Both the position numbers and the translations under genes were made by a program. Positions 61,710-64,000 of a stretch of 64,000 nucleotides of DNA are shown here, piece by piece. Each line of letters starts with the position of its first letter. Position 1 is the stretch's first letter. The stretch spans positions 1-64,000 of the forward strand of contig WRPG01000018.1 of the NCBI GenBank assembly GCA_009773355.1, given 5' to 3'. Origin of the DNA: Limisphaerales bacterium (lineage in GTDB: Bacteria > Verrucomicrobiota > Verrucomicrobiia > Limisphaerales > SXTU01). The notes under the pieces are model-generated. The model was not told the DNA's origin, did not search any database, and worked only from the letters and a program-made list of their open reading frames with translations.

Positions 61710-62153
61710 CTACTTCTTCTTGATGACGAGGGGCGCGGGAAGCTGGGCGGCGTGCGGGTGCTTGTCGCCGGCATAGACCTTGAGCTTGGTGTTCAGGCTG
61801 CGACCGAGGCGGCCCTTGGGGAGCATGCCCTTGACGGCGTGCTCGATGAGCAGTTCGGGCTTGCGGGCGCGGCGGTGGGCGACAGTCTCGTATTTCTCGC
61901 CGCCCTTCCAGCCGGAGTAGGACATGAACGTCTTGTCCTCCTCCTTCTTGCCGGTGAGGACGACCTTCGCGGCGTTGATGACGACGACGAAGTCGCCGGT
62001 GTCGAGGTGCGGGGTGAAAGTGGGGCGGTGCTTGCCGCGGATGACCATCGCGACTTTGGCGGCGAGGCGACCGAGGACGACGCCACTGGCGTCCACGACG
62101 TGCCACTTGCGGTTGTCCAGCGAGGCTTGGGCGTTCGGCAAAAATGTTTTCAT
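61710..62153 (-). CDS. rplM: Ribosomal protein L13
   Basis: 147 residues from ATG 62153. Landmarks: [40 protein letters not shown], and [20 protein letters not shown]. It is an early assembly protein of the large subunit and regulates its own operon in some bacteria, but I see no leader hairpin in the upstream 165 bases. It is the first gene of the conserved L13-S9 operon, divergent from the next gene. Confidence 0.97.
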   Translation of the reverse strand: MKTFLPNAQASLDNRKWHVVDASGVVLGRLAAKVAMVIRGKHRPTFTPHLDTGDFVVVINAAKVVLTGKKEEDKTFMSYSGWKGGEKYETVAHRRARKPELLIEHAVKGMLPKGRLGRSLNTKLKVYAGDKHPHAAQLPAPLVIKKK

Positions 62154-62318
62154 TACAGTTTCCCCGTAAGGGAGCGCAGAAAGTAGCAAACGGCTCCTTG
62201 CCGTCAATAGCTCATTTCCCGCCGGGACGCGCCGGGGTTTTCCTTGCGGCACGCAGGGCCTTCCCAAACACTTCCCGCCGATGACCGCGCGCCTTGTTGC
62301 AGTCCCCGCCCCGCTCCC

Positions 62319-64000
62319 GTGACCGTCCTGATTCTCTTCTTCTGCTCCGGCGCAACGGCGCTGATCTATGAAGTCCTGTGGTCGAAGCATCTCGCCTTGA
62401 TGCTGGGCAGCACGGTGCAGGCGCAGACGGTGGTGCTGGCGGTGTTCATGGGCGGGCTGGCGCTGGGCAACCGGATTTTCGGCCGGCGTGCGGACGCGGC
62501 GGCGAACCCGCTCGCGCTCTACGGGAAGCTGGAGATCGCCATCGGGATCTACGCGTTCGTCTTTCACCTCCTGCATCAGGCGGCGGACAAACTCTTCATC
62601 AGCACGGGCACGCCCTTGCTGGACAAGCCGCTGGGGCTGCTCGCGTTGAAGGCCGTCCTCAGTGTCGCCCTGCTGCTCGGCCCGACGATCCTCATGGGCG
62701 GCACGCTGCCGCTCATCGCCGCGTGGCTGAACCGGCGCGGCACCGACGCGGGCCGGCTCTCGGCGCGCTTCTACTCGGTGAACAGCCTCGGCGCGGTCGG
62801 CGGCGCGTGGCTTGCGGGCTTCGTGCTCGTGCAGGCGATGGGCATGACGGCGTCGCTGCAACTCACGGCGATGGTGAACGTCGCCCTCGGACTTGTCGCG
62901 CTTGGCCTGGCGCGCAAGAGCCAACTGCCTGCTGCTCCCCATGCCTCCGCTCAAACCACCGCCTCCGACTTCCCACTAGCTACTAATCACTCCTCCCTCC
63001 CCACCGCTCTCGTCGCCCTCACCGGTGCGATTTCCATGGGCCTCGAAGTCCTCGCGGCCCGGTCGCTCGTCCTCATCTTCGGCGCGTCGCTCCAATCATT
63101 TGCCATCGTGCTGATGTCCTTCATCCTCGGCATCGGTCTGGGCGGGGCGGTGATGGCGTCGCCGCGCACGCGCTTCTGGGCGCGCGAGACGGCCACGACA
63201 GCGCTCCTGCTCGGCGCTGCGGCGTGGATCGGGCTGCTGGTCGCGGGCTTCGAGCAGTGGGTGGATTTCTATCGCTGGGTGAAAACCGGCATCGCCCGAA
63301 CCGAGACGGGCTATTCGTTCCACCAAGCTTTCTCCGCTGCGCTGTCACTCGTGGTGCTGGGCATCCCGGCGGGGCTGCTGGGAGCGGTGCTGCCGTTGTG
63401 GATTCGCGACCTGCCGCAGAGCGGGCCGGAACTGGGGCGCGGCGTGGGCCGGCTGCTGACGTGGAACACCCTCGGCGCGGTGGCGGGCACGCTGATCACC
63501 GGCTTCGTGCTGATGCCGAAGCTCGGTTTGCGCGGCGCGTTCCTCGCGCTGGCGCTGGGCTTGTGCGTCGCGGCCTGGCTGCTGGGCAGGAAGTTCCAAC
63601 GGGCGACGCTGCAATTCACCGCCATGACCGTGGGCGCGGCGTTGCTGCTGATCGGCGCGCTGGGCGGGGACACCTGGCGGCATCTGCTGGCCGCCGGCGT
63701 TTTCCGCCTGCGCGAGACGGAGTTCAACGCGGGCTATCTCAAGCACCGCCAGCAGCACGTCAAGCTCCACTTCTACGAGGACGCCGCCGATGCCTCGGTC
63801 GCCGTGGATCAAGGCGACGGCGTGGGCAGCAGCGACCAGGTCGTGCTGCGCATCAACGGCAAGGCCGACGCCTCCTCGTTCGGCGATCTGGCGACGCAAT
63901 ATCTGCTCGCGCACCTGCCAATGCTCGCGCGTCCCGAGAGCAAGGACATCTTCGTGCTCGGCTTCGGCAGCGGCGTGACAGCGGGCGCGCTGCTCGGCCA
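62319..64000 (+). CDS. Fused membrane/spermidine synthase-like protein (partial, 3' end outside window)
   Basis: 560 codons are visible from GTG 62319 ([20 protein letters not shown]); the ATG at 62281 hits a stop after 13 codons. The first about 470 residues are a multi-helix membrane domain with repeated [19 protein letters not shown]-type and [20 protein letters not shown] segments. The C-terminal part ([45 protein letters not shown]) is a spermidine-synthase-like methyltransferase-fold domain, cut by the window end. An in-frame family I stretch ([13 protein letters not shown]) lies near residue 222. Polyamine or membrane-lipid-linked function is unproved. Confidence 0.88.
   Translation, partial: MTVLILFFCSGATALIYEVLWSKHLALMLGSTVQAQTVVLAVFMGGLALGNRIFGRRADAAANPLALYGKLEIAIGIYAFVFHLLHQAADKLFISTGTPLLDKPLGLLALKAVLSVALLLGPTILMGGTLPLIAAWLNRRGTDAGRLSARFYSVNSLGAVGGAWLAGFVLVQAMGMTASLQLTAMVNVALGLVALGLARKSQLPAAPHASAQTTASDFPLATNHSSLPTALVALTGAISMGLEVLAARSLVLIFGASLQSFAIVLMSFILGIGLGGAVMASPRTRFWARETATTALLLGAAAWIGLLVAGFEQWVDFYRWVKTGIARTETGYSFHQAFSAALSLVVLGIPAGLLGAVLPLWIRDLPQSGPELGRGVGRLLTWNTLGAVAGTLITGFVLMPKLGLRGAFLALALGLCVAAWLLGRKFQRATLQFTAMTVGAALLLIGALGGDTWRHLLAAGVFRLRETEFNAGYLKHRQQHVKLHFYEDAADASVAVDQGDGVGSSDQVVLRINGKADASSFGDLATQYLLAHLPMLARPESKDIFVLGFGSGVTAGALLG

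Noticed and set aside
61710-62954. Extension of L13 upstream to a 414-codon frame
   Set aside because: The extra 267 residues are basic low-complexity sequence; L13 starts at 62153 with its usual N-terminus, and the divergent gene occupies the region.

Overview
The window is GC-rich and tightly packed with genes. It reads like the chromosome of a Gram-negative Verrucomicrobiota bacterium of the Pedosphaera/Limisphaerales kind. This is an inference from gene content: lipid A genes (lpxI, lpxK, an LpxL-like acyltransferase, waaF, waaA), a planctomycete/verrucomicrobial set of secreted proteins (two DUF1080, two ThuA-like, DUF1501, a sulfatase, a PQQ beta-propeller, NIPSNAP) and very large YfhO-like membrane proteins. 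I see no tRNA, rRNA, CRISPR array, prophage or transposase gene.

Layout. 1-2.6 kb: a DUF692/MNIO metalloenzyme with a small partner cut by the window edge, and an ASKHA kinase-like protein. 2.7-14.1 kb: nitroreductase-like protein, beta-carbonic anhydrase, PgsA-like enzyme, Bcp peroxiredoxin, then secreted proteins (ThuA, PQQ, two DUF1080, one small beta-rich protein, a TraB-like protein), a PfkB kinase and a conserved 478-residue protein of unknown function. 14.3-21 kb: CrcB, zinc ribbon protein, nucleotide-sugar epimerase, FabG, a membrane metal-dependent hydrolase, a HEAT-repeat protein and a family 2 glycosyltransferase. 21-28.3 kb: an outer-membrane protein, a Ni/Co transporter-like protein, then waaF, lpxL-like, an HNH nuclease cassette, lpxK and lpxI on the minus strand. 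28.4-37 kb: ThuA-rhodanese fusion, Ser/Thr kinase, waaA, DUF1501, ROK kinase, cinA, ferredoxin, AlgH. 37-41 kb: small proteins, ilvC, a 59-residue membrane protein, ilvN, sulfatase. 41.4-51.3 kb: four tandem YfhO-like paralogues. 51.4-64 kb: SthA, an MFS transporter, CoaB, NIPSNAP, a LolD/FtsX-type ABC exporter, rpsI-rplM and a partial fused membrane/spermidine-synthase protein.

The most unusual feature is a dense population of short inverted-repeat elements from more than a dozen sequence families. One class is REP/REPIN-like: a GTAG, GGAG or GTG-type 5' tag, a small hairpin, and a second inverted copy nearby. A second class is built from tandem 6-9-nt words in two inverted arms, with a different word in each family. 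Elements lie between genes, but several supply the stop codon and last residues of the neighbouring gene, and others sit in frame inside waaF, the ABC permease, the YfhO proteins and others. No mobilising enzyme is visible, so one would have to act from elsewhere. A second mobile signal is the HNH nuclease pair inserted between lpxK and the lpxL-like gene, flanked by a 47-bp direct repeat of the lpxK 3' end.
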